Of a stretch of 64,000 bases of DNA, positions 8,065-16,707 are shown piece by piece (position 1 is the first letter of the stretch; every line of letters starts with the position of its first letter). Below the pieces are notes generated by a model. It was not told the origin of the DNA. It ran no database searches and saw only the letters and a program-made list of their open reading frames with translations. Origin of the DNA: Pseudomonas putida (lineage in GTDB: Bacteria > Pseudomonadota > Gammaproteobacteria > Pseudomonadales > Pseudomonadaceae); the NCBI RefSeq assembly GCF_028682475.1, contig NZ_JANHLE010000008.1:1-64000 (forward strand), in the 5' to 3' direction. Position numbers and translations under genes: made by a program.

Positions 8065-8427
8065 ATGAGCGATAAAAAAGCACTGCGCGTGTTGTTCTGC
8101 ATGGGCATCAATCAGAACTTCTTCGATGCGCCGCGTGAAGAGCAACTTCAAGTCTGGGCCGCCTTCAGCGAGATGTGGAACGGCATCCATGATCTGCCGG
8201 GTGTCGAAGTGATCGGCAATATGGATGACGACAAAAGCATGGTCGGTCCTTCCGATGGCTTTCCCTGGACCACGTACCTGCTGGCCGATGTCGCAGATAT
8301 CGAAACCGTGCATGCGGCGTGCAACCTGTTCCGCACCACGGCAGTGGGCGAGACGCCCTACAAGTTGTGGCGCTACGCCAAAGTCGAAGCGCGTGTCGGT
8401 CGCGAACTGATTATTCAGCGTGCTTGA
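8065..8427 (+). CDS. iacB: IacB, small conserved protein of the iac pathway
   Basis: 120 residues, soluble, with no signal peptide or recognisable catalytic motif. The position directly after iacA and the size fit IacB. The alternating pattern (RVLFCMGINQNFF, FPWTTYLLADVADIETVHAACNLF, YKLWRYAKVEARVGREL) suggests a small alpha/beta (dimeric ferredoxin-like) fold. Its exact step in indole-3-acetate conversion is not clear to me. A 124-base gap with a hairpin separates it from iacC. Confidence 0.8.
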   Translation: MSDKKALRVLFCMGINQNFFDAPREEQLQVWAAFSEMWNGIHDLPGVEVIGNMDDDKSMVGPSDGFPWTTYLLADVADIETVHAACNLFRTTAVGETPYKLWRYAKVEARVGRELIIQRA

Positions 8428-8520
8428 TTGACGGCCCCGTAGCCGCGAATAACGCAATACATCATTTACAACAACAAGGTCCCGCTGTTGCGTCTTGCGA
8501 TTGCAGCAGAAGGTGAAGTG

Positions 8521-8542
8521 TTGCCGGCTTACAGGCCGGCAA
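8521..8542 (+). promoter_or_regulatory. Hairpin overlapping the iacC ribosome-binding site
   Basis: TTGCCGGC (8521-8528) pairs perfectly with GCCGGCAA (8535-8542) around a 6-base loop. The last two bases of the stem are the first two of the AAGGAG box (8541-8546) that serves the GTG start of iacC. In the mRNA this stem could stack against or partly hide the ribosome-binding site, or mark an RNA processing point inside the operon. Confidence 0.55.
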
Positions 8543-8551
8543 GGAGATACC

Positions 8552-9826
8552 GTGAGCAATTTGATTCCCGCCGTAAACCTGGCAGTCGACCCTGCCGAGT
8601 TGGTGCAGGCCGACCGTGTCCATACCTCGCTGTATACCGATCCTGCGCTGTTCGATGCCGAACTGCAGAAGATCTTCTACAGCACCTGGGTATGGGTCGC
8701 CCACGAAAGCGAAGTGCCTGAAGCAGGCAACTACAAGACGACTTTTGTCGGCAAGCAGCCGGTGATCGTGGTACGCGATCGTAAAAAGAACATCAACGTC
8801 CTGCTCAACCGTTGCCGTCACCGTGGCGCCACCGTCTGCGAGCACAAGAAGGGCAAAACCAACAGCTTCGTCTGCCCATACCACGGCTGGGGCTACGCCC
8901 TGGACGGTTCGTTGCGCGGTATTCCGCACCCGGAAAGTTACGCCGACTGCATCGACAAGGCCGAGCTGCCGCTGGTGAGCCTGCGCGTGGAAAGCTACGC
9001 CGGGATGATTTTTGCCACGTTCAAAGACGATATCGAACCGCTTGAGGATTTCCTCGGCGCGGCGAAAAAGTGGATCGACCTGTTCATGAAACAGGGTGCT
9101 GGCTACGGCATCAAGGTCCCGGGTGAGCACCGTTTCCGCTTCCCGGGCAACTGGAAGATCCAGCTGGAAAACACCACCGATGCCTACCACTTCCCGCTGG
9201 TGCACAAGAGCTTCCTGTCCTCGGTCGACGAGCAGACTCTGGAGCTGTTCGACTTCGTCCAGGGTCCTGGCTATGTCGAAGACCTGGGCAATGGCCACAG
9301 CGTCATGGTGATGATTCCCGACCTGGTCGACCTCGAAGCCGATCTCGACAAGCCGATCCCCGAGCGCTTCGAGGCGCTGGCGGCCGAGCTGCGCGACGAA
9401 GGCATCGAGGAGCAGCAGGTGCGCCGCATCGTACGCGCTGTGGGTGGCTCGGGCTTCAACCTCAACCTGTTCCCCAACATCGCCTGTTCGATGGCGTTCT
9501 TCCGTGTGCTGCAGCCGATCTCGGTCAACGAAACCGAGATCCACCACTCGGTGATCACCATGGATGGCGGCCCGGCCGTGGCCAACCGCTACCGCCTGCG
9601 TCTGCACGAACACTTTCAGGGCCCGATGGGCTTCGGTACGCCGGACGACTCCGAAGCCTGGGAACGGGTACAGAAGGGCGCCAACGCCGGTGAAGACCTG
9701 TGGATCATGCTCAACCGCGGACTGGCGGGCGAGAAGCCCAGCGAAGACGGTCTGGTATCCGACGTCAGTGCCGAAACCGGCATGCGTGCGGCCTACCAGC
9801 AGTGGAAAAAGATGATGTCGGCTTGA
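8552..9826 (+). CDS. iacC: Rieske dioxygenase large (alpha) subunit
   Basis: 424 residues. The Rieske 2Fe-2S motif is complete (CRHRGATVCEHKKG then CPYHGW, i.e. CxH-x16-17-CxxH) in the N-terminal third, and the mononuclear iron site follows in ENTTDAYHFPLVHKS (two His, with a distal Asp). It forms the catalytic component of the iac ring-hydroxylating dioxygenase with IacD and is fed electrons by IacF. The GTG at 8552 is chosen because AAGGAG lies 5 bases upstream; a longer in-frame ORF starts inside the gap and lacks family similarity. Confidence 0.9.
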   Translation: MSNLIPAVNLAVDPAELVQADRVHTSLYTDPALFDAELQKIFYSTWVWVAHESEVPEAGNYKTTFVGKQPVIVVRDRKKNINVLLNRCRHRGATVCEHKKGKTNSFVCPYHGWGYALDGSLRGIPHPESYADCIDKAELPLVSLRVESYAGMIFATFKDDIEPLEDFLGAAKKWIDLFMKQGAGYGIKVPGEHRFRFPGNWKIQLENTTDAYHFPLVHKSFLSSVDEQTLELFDFVQGPGYVEDLGNGHSVMVMIPDLVDLEADLDKPIPERFEALAAELRDEGIEEQQVRRIVRAVGGSGFNLNLFPNIACSMAFFRVLQPISVNETEIHHSVITMDGGPAVANRYRLRLHEHFQGPMGFGTPDDSEAWERVQKGANAGEDLWIMLNRGLAGEKPSEDGLVSDVSAETGMRAAYQQWKKMMSA

Positions 9827-9840
9827 GTGTGGAGAACCTT

Positions 9841-10317
9841 ATGAACCTGCAATTGCTGCAAGAAGTCACCGCTTTCATCTGGCAGGAAGGCGACATGCTC
9901 GACCATGGCGAATACGACGCCTGGCTCAACCTGTGGACTGAAAAGGGGACCTATATCATCCCGATCAATCCCAAGGAAACCGACTTCGAAAACACCCTGA
10001 ACTATGCCTATGACGATCACCACATGCGCAAGCTGCGGGTACAACGGCTGATCGGCGGTGAGTCGATCTCCACCAGCCCGCAACCGCGCACGGTGCGTTC
10101 GCTCTCGCGTTTTCGCGTGCTGGTCGATGACGGCATGAACCTGACCGTGCGCTGCGCGCAGAACGTGCGCGAGTTTCGCAAGGAAAGCCTCAAGCATTAC
10201 AGCGCGGACCTGACTTACCAGCTGGTGCGCGCCGAAGGCGGCTTCAAGATCCAGCGCAAGGTGATCAGCCTGATCAACAGCGACGATACCCTCGCCGGTA
10301 TCGGTTACATCCTCTAA
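9841..10317 (+). CDS. iacD: Rieske dioxygenase small (beta) subunit
   Basis: 158 residues of the ring-hydroxylating dioxygenase beta-subunit family (cystatin/NTF2-like fold): LQEVTAFIWQEGDMLDHGEYDAWLNLWTE at the N terminus and the ending KVISLINSDDTLAGIGYIL are typical. It is structural and non-catalytic. It starts 14 bases after iacC behind GGAGAA. A longer in-frame ORF overlaps iacC by more than 100 bases and was rejected. Confidence 0.9.
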   Translation: MNLQLLQEVTAFIWQEGDMLDHGEYDAWLNLWTEKGTYIIPINPKETDFENTLNYAYDDHHMRKLRVQRLIGGESISTSPQPRTVRSLSRFRVLVDDGMNLTVRCAQNVREFRKESLKHYSADLTYQLVRAEGGFKIQRKVISLINSDDTLAGIGYIL

Positions 10318-10329
10318 AGGAGCCTATCG

Positions 10330-11070
10330 ATGAGCCAAGTCGCATTGGTTACCGGCGCAGGGCAAGGCCTGGGTCAAACGTTCTGCGCCCGACTGCTGGA
10401 CGCCGGGTACCGGGTGGTTGTCACCGACCGTAGCCTGGACGCTGCACAAGCATCCGCGCAGTTGCTCGATCCGGCCGGTGAACGCACGCTGGCAGTACAG
10501 CTGGATGTGGGGAACAAGGCGGACTTTGAGCAGGCGTTGAACCAGGTGCTGACGCAGTTTGGCGCGCTGCATGTGGTGGTCAACAACGCCGCCGTGACCA
10601 AAACGACGCCGCTGATGCAGATCAGCCCTGAAGAGTTCGATGCCGTGGTGGGCCTGAACCTGCGCAGCATTTTCCTCGGCTGCCAGGTGCTCGGTGCCTA
10701 CCTGGCCGAGGCCGGCTACGGGCGGATCATCAACATGGCCTCGCTGGCCGGGCAGAACGGCGGGACTGCGACGGGCGCTCACTACGCGGCGAGCAAGGGC
10801 GCGATCCTGACCCTGACGAAAATCTTCGCCAAAGAGTTCGCCAGCCGTGGGGTGACCGTCAACGCCATCGCGCCAGGGCCGATCGACTCGCCTGCGGTGC
10901 ATGCCGCGGTACCTGCCGAGAAGCTTGCCGGCTTGCGCGCCAACATACCGGTGCAACGCCTTGGCGATGCGGATTTTCTCGGTGACCTGATCGTCCAGCT
11001 GGCGCGCCCCGAAGCCTACTTCACCACCGGGGCGACCTGGGACGTGAACGGCGGCCTGTTCATGCGCTGA
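10330..11070 (+). CDS. iacE: Short-chain dehydrogenase/reductase of the iac pathway
   Basis: 246 residues, a classical SDR. The NAD(P) motif TGAGQGLG is at residues 9-16, NNAA near 90, Ser in NMASLAGQ and the catalytic YxxxK (YAASK) follow. In iac clusters IacE acts early, on the product of IacA. It starts 12 bases after iacD behind AAAGGAG and is followed by iacF after 51 bases. Confidence 0.88.
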   Translation: MSQVALVTGAGQGLGQTFCARLLDAGYRVVVTDRSLDAAQASAQLLDPAGERTLAVQLDVGNKADFEQALNQVLTQFGALHVVVNNAAVTKTTPLMQISPEEFDAVVGLNLRSIFLGCQVLGAYLAEAGYGRIINMASLAGQNGGTATGAHYAASKGAILTLTKIFAKEFASRGVTVNAIAPGPIDSPAVHAAVPAEKLAGLRANIPVQRLGDADFLGDLIVQLARPEAYFTTGATWDVNGGLFMR

Positions 11071-11121
11071 GCCGACACCGGGCCACTGCGGTGGCCCTCC
11101 TGACTACATGGAGCAATCGCC

Positions 11122-12081
11122 ATGACTGAACAACTTTTGAATGTAGTGGTGCGCAAGCGCCAGCTGCAAGGGGACGGCGTGGTCGTCCTCGATCTGACCC
11201 GCACCGACGGCGCGCTGTTGCCAGACTTTGAGGCCGGTGCCCACATCGATATCCATGTCGCCCCAGGCCTGGTGCGCCAGTACTCGTTGTGCAGCAACCC
11301 TGCCGACCTCAGCAGCTATCGCCTGGGTGTACTCAAAGACCCGGCCTCGCGGGGCGGCTCTGTGAGCGTGCACGACACCCTGATCGAAGGGTACGAAGTA
11401 CAGATCAGCGCGCCACGCAACCTGTTTCCATTGGCCGACGATGCGCAGCGCAGCATTCTGCTCGGTGGCGGTATCGGCATCACGCCAATGATCGCCATGG
11501 CCTATGCCCTGCATCAGCGTGGCCAGCGTTTCGAGCTGCACTACTGCGGGCGTGCCCGTGACCGCTGTGCATTTCTCGAGGAGTTGCAATGCGCGCCCTT
11601 CGCCGAGCATGTTGTCACCCACTTTGATGACGAAGCGCCGGAGCAGAGGCTTGACCTGGTCAAGGTGCTGGGGCGAGGGGAGTCCGGGGTGCACATGTAC
11701 ACCTGCGGCCCTACCGGCTTCATGGATTGGGTGATCAACGGCGCTCGCGAGCTGGGGTATGCCGAAGATCACATCCACAAGGAGTACTTCCAGGTCGAGG
11801 TGGATGCCAGCGGTGCCAGCTTCGAAGTGGTCGCGGCGCGCAGTGGCAAGACGGTCGAGGTAGCAGAAGGGCAGTCGATTCTGGATGCCCTGGCCAGTGT
11901 CGGCATCAAGATCGAAATCTCCTGCGAGCAGGGCGTGTGCGGTACCTGCCTGTGCGACGTGCTTGAAGGCGAGCCCGATCACCGTGATGTGTACCTGACC
12001 GACGAAGAAAAAGCTGGCAATGACCAGATCCTGGTGTGCTGCTCGCGCGCCAAGTCAAAAACGCTCGTGCTGGACATCTGA
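11122..12081 (+). CDS. iacF: Dioxygenase reductase (flavin plus 2Fe-2S)
   Basis: 319 residues with the phthalate dioxygenase reductase layout: flavin-binding domain first (RQYSLCSNP), then NAD-binding (GGGIGITPMI, YTCGPTGFMD), then a C-terminal plant-type ferredoxin domain with CEQGVCGTCLCDVLEG and a final Cys in VCCSRAKS supplying four cluster ligands. It passes electrons from NADH to the IacC Rieske centre. It starts after TGGAGCAATCGCC and ends 11 bases before iacG. Confidence 0.9.
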   Translation: MTEQLLNVVVRKRQLQGDGVVVLDLTRTDGALLPDFEAGAHIDIHVAPGLVRQYSLCSNPADLSSYRLGVLKDPASRGGSVSVHDTLIEGYEVQISAPRNLFPLADDAQRSILLGGGIGITPMIAMAYALHQRGQRFELHYCGRARDRCAFLEELQCAPFAEHVVTHFDDEAPEQRLDLVKVLGRGESGVHMYTCGPTGFMDWVINGARELGYAEDHIHKEYFQVEVDASGASFEVVAARSGKTVEVAEGQSILDALASVGIKIEISCEQGVCGTCLCDVLEGEPDHRDVYLTDEEKAGNDQILVCCSRAKSKTLVLDI

Positions 12082-12092
12082 GGAGAACGAAC

Positions 12093-12590
12093 ATGGTTGA
12101 CCTGACCAGCTTTCGCAATGCCATGGCGCTGCTCGGCGGCGCCGTATCGGTGATCACCACCGATGGCCACGCCGGGCGCTTTGGCTTCACCGCATCGGCG
12201 GTGTGCAGCGTTACCGACTCGCCGCCCACACTGCTGGTGTGCATGAACCGCGCCTCACATTCCAACGCCCAGTTTCAAGCCAACGCGGTGGTGTGTGTCA
12301 ACGTGCTGGCCGGCACCCACCAGGAACAGTCCGGCGCCTTTGCCAACAAGGCGCTGAGCATGGATGAGCGCTTTGCCACCACCAACTGGACCACCCTGGA
12401 AAGCGGTGCGCCGGTGATGCTCGACGCGCTGGTGAACTTCGACTGCCGGATTGCCCAGGTGCATGAAGTGGGCTCGCACAGCATTTTCTATTGTGAAGTC
12501 CAGGCCATTCGCCATGGCGGCTCGGATGAGGGCCTGGTGTATTTCAACCGTGCCTACCACCGTCTTGGCCAGTCATCCAAGGCCTGCTGA
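12093..12590 (+). CDS. iacG: Flavin reductase
   Basis: 165 residues of the HpaC-like NAD(P)H:flavin reductase family (FRNAMALLGGAVSVITTDG, GFTASAVCSVTDSPPTLLVCMNR, NVLAGTHQE, YFNRAYHRL). It would deliver reduced flavin to the monooxygenase IacA. The ATG at 12093 follows an AGGAGA box; an in-frame upstream ATG overlapping iacF was rejected. It is last in the iacA-G operon and converges on iacR, 26 bases away. Confidence 0.9.
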   Translation: MVDLTSFRNAMALLGGAVSVITTDGHAGRFGFTASAVCSVTDSPPTLLVCMNRASHSNAQFQANAVVCVNVLAGTHQEQSGAFANKALSMDERFATTNWTTLESGAPVMLDALVNFDCRIAQVHEVGSHSIFYCEVQAIRHGGSDEGLVYFNRAYHRLGQSSKAC

Positions 12591-12616
12591 TTATTCCTTT
12601 GCCCAGGGGGCGGGCG

Positions 12617-13093
12617 CTAAAAGCTTTCAAGGTTATGGAAAACCGTCTCGAGCGTGCGGTTAAGGCGCTCGACCTGGCTTTCCGTGAGGCCGGCAAAACT
12701 GCGTTTGAACAACTCGCTGGTGACGCCCTGCATACGCTCGATCGTGGCCAGCCCCAGCGGCGTGATGAACACCTGGGTGACGCGGCCGTCTTCAGTGCTT
12801 TGCGCGGTATCGATCAGGCCGTCTTCCTTCATGCGGTAAACGATTTTGGTGATGGTCGACAGTTTGGCAATGGCGTGGGTCGAGATCTCGGAAATGCTCG
12901 ACTGGCCGTTCTGGTTGAGGATCCACAGAACGCGCCAGCGGGCAACATCGAGGTCAACCTTTTTAAGCAGTCGCTCCATGTTCTGGGTGTACTGACCGTG
13001 CACGCGCGCCAGCCAGTAAAAAGGAAAATCTTCTTTGCGGAAATCTTCGCTGGAGGGGTCGTAACGGCTGTGGCGCTTCTTCGTTGGGCTCAT
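12617..13093 (-). CDS. iacR: MarR-family repressor of the iac genes
   Basis: 158 residues. The core DVARWRVLWILNQNGQSSISEISTHAIAKLSTITKIVYRMKEDGLI is a MarR winged helix, followed by the wing (DGRVTQVFITPLG). It sits between the two iac operons, pointing away from iacHI, the usual place of IacR, which is relieved by indole-3-acetate. An in-frame TTG at 13123 would add 10 residues; neither start has a good ribosome-binding site, and the ATG at 13093 is preferred. The intergenic region to iacH holds operator-like site C, so it probably represses itself as well. Confidence 0.85.
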   Translation of the reverse strand: MSPTKKRHSRYDPSSEDFRKEDFPFYWLARVHGQYTQNMERLLKKVDLDVARWRVLWILNQNGQSSISEISTHAIAKLSTITKIVYRMKEDGLIDTAQSTEDGRVTQVFITPLGLATIERMQGVTSELFKRSFAGLTESQVERLNRTLETVFHNLESF

Positions 13094-13234
13094 GACGGAC
13101 TGGCTGAAGTAAGTGATGCCCAATCATAGACTTTTCCCGTAATAAGGACACCCCGAAGTTGGCTGCGACCAAAGCGCGCAGATCGCTACGGCTTGAGGTT
13201 GCGGGCATTACGGGTTCTAAATAGACAAAATAAA

Positions 13235-13262
13235 ACGTGAATATTCAGTTGACTATTCACGT
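13235..13262. promoter_or_regulatory. Operator-like site C between iacR and iacH
   Basis: A perfect 9-bp inverted repeat: ACGTGAATA (13235-13243), 10-base spacer TTCAGTTGAC, TATTCACGT (13254-13262). A TTGACT inside it could be a -35 box reading toward iacH, 64 bases before the chosen start. The size and symmetry fit a MarR-family dimer. Sites B and A share the sequence. Confidence 0.68.
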
Positions 13263-13325
13263 ATAAAAATCAATTTCAAGCGGCGTTGGCGCGCGTTGCG
13301 CCCGCTACCAAGCGAGGTTATGGCG

Positions 13326-14465
13326 ATGGCAATCGTGGTTGAGGCGTTGAACATGGGTGGCACTGGCCCGAGCGTGATGGTTAAGGACACCATCGACATT
13401 GCCGGCTCGCCTACGCGCGCATCGAGCCGCGCACTTGAACAGGCCGAACCTGCCCGCCAGCATGCCGAGGTGGTGCAGCGGCTGCTCGACAGCGGTTGCC
13501 GCATCACCGGCAAAACCAGCCTGCATGAGCTGGCGTTTGGTACCACCGGGATCAATCACTACACCGGAACGGCGGTCAATCCGCGCTTCCCGGCACTGAT
13601 TCCGGGTGGTTCCTCCAGCGGCTCTGCCGCTGCGGTGGCGGCGGGGCTGGCAGATTTCAGCCTGGGCACCGACACCGGTGGTTCGGTGCGAGTGCCGGCC
13701 TGCTGCTGCGGGATTTTCGGCTTCAAGCCAAGCTTCGGGCGGGTCAGCCGTCAGGGCGTGATGCCGGCCTTCACAACCCTGGATTGCGTCGGTCCGTTTG
13801 CGGCCTCGTTGCCCATGCTGATCAAGGCCATGGCGATCATCGATCCGGCATTCAGCCCGGCCAACCCCCCCGCCAGTGTGAAAATCGGCGTACTCGGGGT
13901 GCCGGCCAGTGCGGCAGTGAACGCTGTGGTGCAGGCTGCGTTGAATGCCAGCGGTCAGGTGCTTGAGCCTGTCGAGTGTGAAGACTTCGAAGCCGCCTAT
14001 AGCGCCGGTATGGTCATCATCAACCGTGAAACCCATGCCGCCTGCGCGCATTTGCTCGCCACCGGCAAGGTCGGCGCTGACATCGCCGGGCGTCTGCAGG
14101 CAGCCGGCACAATGACTGATGCCGCCGTGGCCGAAGCCGAGCGCGTGCGCGAACGCTTCAGCGCGCAAGTCGATGCGGCGCTGGAGCGCTACGACATTCT
14201 GGCGCTGCCGACCATGCCCGATTTCCCCCTGCGGGTTGAAGACGCCGCCGATACCCGTGCGGTATTGGGGATGACCTCGCTGGTGCGGCCATTCAACCTT
14301 TCCGGGCATCCGGCCGTCACCTTGCCATTGTCGAGTGCCGAAGGGTTGCCGGTCGGCTTGCAGCTGGTCGGTGCCAAAGGTGCCGATGCAGCGCTGCTGG
14401 CGGCGGCCACGCTGTTGTTGCAGCGAATCCACGAACAACCGCACAGCACTGAGGCGCAGTCATGA
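13326..14465 (+). CDS. iacH: Amidase-signature hydrolase of the iac pathway
   Basis: 379 residues of the amidase-signature family: the catalytic Lys in VKDTIDIAG, the Gly/Ser-rich segment PGGSSSGSAAAVAAG and the cis-Ser/Ser pair in GTDTGGSVRVPAC are all present. In iac clusters IacH acts late in the release of catechol. The ATG at 13326 has a GAGG box 8 bases upstream; starts at 13296 (TTG) and 13320 are worse spaced. It overlaps iacI by the ATGA arrangement, indicating translational coupling. Confidence 0.87.
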   Translation: MAIVVEALNMGGTGPSVMVKDTIDIAGSPTRASSRALEQAEPARQHAEVVQRLLDSGCRITGKTSLHELAFGTTGINHYTGTAVNPRFPALIPGGSSSGSAAAVAAGLADFSLGTDTGGSVRVPACCCGIFGFKPSFGRVSRQGVMPAFTTLDCVGPFAASLPMLIKAMAIIDPAFSPANPPASVKIGVLGVPASAAVNAVVQAALNASGQVLEPVECEDFEAAYSAGMVIINRETHAACAHLLATGKVGADIAGRLQAAGTMTDAAVAEAERVRERFSAQVDAALERYDILALPTMPDFPLRVEDAADTRAVLGMTSLVRPFNLSGHPAVTLPLSSAEGLPVGLQLVGAKGADAALLAAATLLLQRIHEQPHSTEAQS

Positions 14466-14983
14466 GCGATGTTCTGGAGCTGGAAAAGCGTCTGCGCTAT
14501 TTCGAAGCACAACAGGCCGTGCGGGCCTGCATGAACCACTACATGGTGCTCTGTGATGCCCTGAATGCCGACACGCCGCTGGACGAGCTGGCGGGCCTGT
14601 TCACCCGTGAGGCGGTATGGGAGGGCAAGGGCGCCAAATACGCGAAAAGCTTTGGCGGCTACCGCGGACGTGAAGCGATCCGCGCCATGTTCGCCACCTA
14701 CATGAAGCCACCGGCGCACTTCGCACTAAACGTGCACTTTCTCACCAGCGAGTTGATCGAGGTGGCCGGTGACGAGGCATCCGGCAGTTGGGTCATGCTG
14801 CAAACCAGCACATTCAGCAGCCAGACCTCGCACCTCAATGCCGCGCGGCTGACGGTTCGCTTTGCCCTGGAAGAGGGCCACTGGCGGATGTCGCACTTCC
14901 AGACCGAAAACCTGTTTGGTCGCCCGGTCAGCGCCTGGAACAGCGAAGCACATTTGCCCGTGCCAGACGCCACTGAACAATAA
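14462..14983 (+). CDS. iacI: SnoaL/NTF2-like protein of the iac pathway
   Basis: 173 residues. LEKRLRYFEAQQAVRACMNHYMVLCDAL, GLFTREAVWEG, YRGREAIRAMF and the late SHFQTENLFGRPV match the NTF2-like fold of SnoaL/dioxygenase-beta-like proteins. It overlaps iacH by 4 bases and precedes the aldehyde dehydrogenase by 14, so it is co-transcribed. Its catalytic role in the pathway is not settled. Confidence 0.83.
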   Translation: MSDVLELEKRLRYFEAQQAVRACMNHYMVLCDALNADTPLDELAGLFTREAVWEGKGAKYAKSFGGYRGREAIRAMFATYMKPPAHFALNVHFLTSELIEVAGDEASGSWVMLQTSTFSSQTSHLNAARLTVRFALEEGHWRMSHFQTENLFGRPVSAWNSEAHLPVPDATEQ

Positions 14984-14997
14984 CAAGGTAAATTCCG

Positions 14998-16485
14998 ATG
15001 AGCGAAGTAGCACTTCTCGATAGCGTGATCGCGTTCCTGGCCAAGCCTTTGGGCAGCTTTATCGACGGCGCACCTGCGCTCGACGATCAGGCCAGTGTGA
15101 GCGAGATGATCAACCCGGCAAACGAGCAGACCATTGCCCGCGTTCAGGATGCCAGCGCAGCGCAGGTCGATGCCGCCGTTGCGGCAGCTTCCCGGGCATT
15201 CAAGGGCAATTGGGCGCAGGCTTCGCCTTACTTGCGCGGTGTGCTGTTGAACAGGCTGGCGGATGCCATCGAACAGCATGGCGAGGAACTGGCGCAACTC
15301 GAAGCCTTGAACTCGGGTAAGGCGATCAATGTTGCCCGCGGACTGGAAGTGGCGCAGTCGGTGGTGTTTCTGCGTTATTTCGCCGGCTGGACCACCAAGA
15401 TCAATGGCGAAAGCATCACCCCGTCATTGCCGTCGATGGCCGGCGAGCAGTACACCGCCTTCACCCGCCGCGAACCTGTGGGGGTGGTTGCCGGTATCGT
15501 GCCGTGGAACTTCCCGCTGTTGATTGCCGTGTGGAAGCTGGGCTCGGCCCTGGCCACCGGTTGCACCATCGTGCTCAAGCCCAGCGAGTTTTCCCCGCTC
15601 AGCCTGTTGCGCCTGGTGGAGTTGGCGACCGAGGTGGGAATACCGCAGGGCGCGATCAACGTCGTGACCGGCGCCGGCAAGGTTGGCCAGTGGCTGACCG
15701 AGCATGCCGAGGTGCGCAAAGTCTCGTTTACCGGTTCGGTCCCCACCGGCATTGCCGTGGGGGCTGCGGCGATGAAGTCCAAGCTGACCCGTGTCACCCT
15801 CGAACTCGGTGGCAAGAACCCCGCCGCGTTGCTGGCCGATGTGAATATCGATGAAGTGGTACCGGGGCTGGTGATGACCGCGTTCACTCACCAGGGGCAG
15901 ATCTGTGCCTCGCCCGAGCGTATCTATGTGCACCGATCGCGCATTGACGAGCTGGAGCAGAAGCTGGGCGCGGCATTGGCGGGGCTGAAGATCGGCTCGC
16001 CGCTGGACGAGAGTGTGCAGCTCGGGCCATTGGCGAACAAGGCGCATTACCAGAAGATTGCCGGTTACTTCGCGCGCATGGGCGATGGCCAGGTGGTGGT
16101 GACCGGCGGGCGGACTGTGGGCGGCAAGGGCTATTTTGTCGAGCCGACCTTGCTGCGTGCCGCCAGCCCCGACGACCTGTTCCTCACCGAGGAAACCTTC
16201 GGCCCGATCGTCTGCCTGCTGGCCTTCGATAGCGACGAGGAACTGATCGAGCTGCTCAACGACACACCGTACGGCCTCGGTGCCAGCCTCTGGACCAATG
16301 ACCTGTCCAGGGCCTTGCGGATGATTCCACGCATCGAGTCCGGCACGGTCTGGGTCAACATGCACACCTTCCTCGACCCGGCAGTGCCCTTTGGCGGCAG
16401 CAAATCATCGGGAATCGGCCGCGAGTTTGGCAGTGCCTTTATCGAGGCGTTTACCGAGTTGAAGTCGGTGATGATCCGTTACTGA
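14998..16485 (+). CDS. NAD-dependent aldehyde dehydrogenase linked to iacHI
   Basis: 495 residues, full-length ALDH superfamily. Catalytic residues are visible: Asn171 (PWNFP), Glu269 (LELGGK) and Cys303 (HQGQICAS). It lies 14 bases after iacI with its own AAGGTAA box, so it belongs to the iacHI transcript. I infer that it oxidises indole-3-acetaldehyde to indole-3-acetate, supplying the iac pathway from tryptamine or tryptophan-derived aldehyde. Oxidation of another arylacetaldehyde is possible. ALDH function is secure; the substrate is not. Confidence 0.88.
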   Translation: MSEVALLDSVIAFLAKPLGSFIDGAPALDDQASVSEMINPANEQTIARVQDASAAQVDAAVAAASRAFKGNWAQASPYLRGVLLNRLADAIEQHGEELAQLEALNSGKAINVARGLEVAQSVVFLRYFAGWTTKINGESITPSLPSMAGEQYTAFTRREPVGVVAGIVPWNFPLLIAVWKLGSALATGCTIVLKPSEFSPLSLLRLVELATEVGIPQGAINVVTGAGKVGQWLTEHAEVRKVSFTGSVPTGIAVGAAAMKSKLTRVTLELGGKNPAALLADVNIDEVVPGLVMTAFTHQGQICASPERIYVHRSRIDELEQKLGAALAGLKIGSPLDESVQLGPLANKAHYQKIAGYFARMGDGQVVVTGGRTVGGKGYFVEPTLLRAASPDDLFLTEETFGPIVCLLAFDSDEELIELLNDTPYGLGASLWTNDLSRALRMIPRIESGTVWVNMHTFLDPAVPFGGSKSSGIGREFGSAFIEAFTELKSVMIRY

Positions 16486-16707
16486 CTCAAAGCGGGCAGG
16501 GGCGTGCAGGCCTTCTGTCGCATGCCCTTGAAAACACCCGCCGACGGGCCAAATGCGGCCAATTTGGGATAGCCGCCTCCCCCTGTGAAGCCTAGCATCC
16601 TGCTTAGCCTGAAGGTCAAAACAATAATTCGCCGCGTCGCATTGCGTGCAAGGATGCCGCGGCTTTCAACCCCGCAAAGACTGCCTCATACAACAAGGTA
16701 TAAAAAA

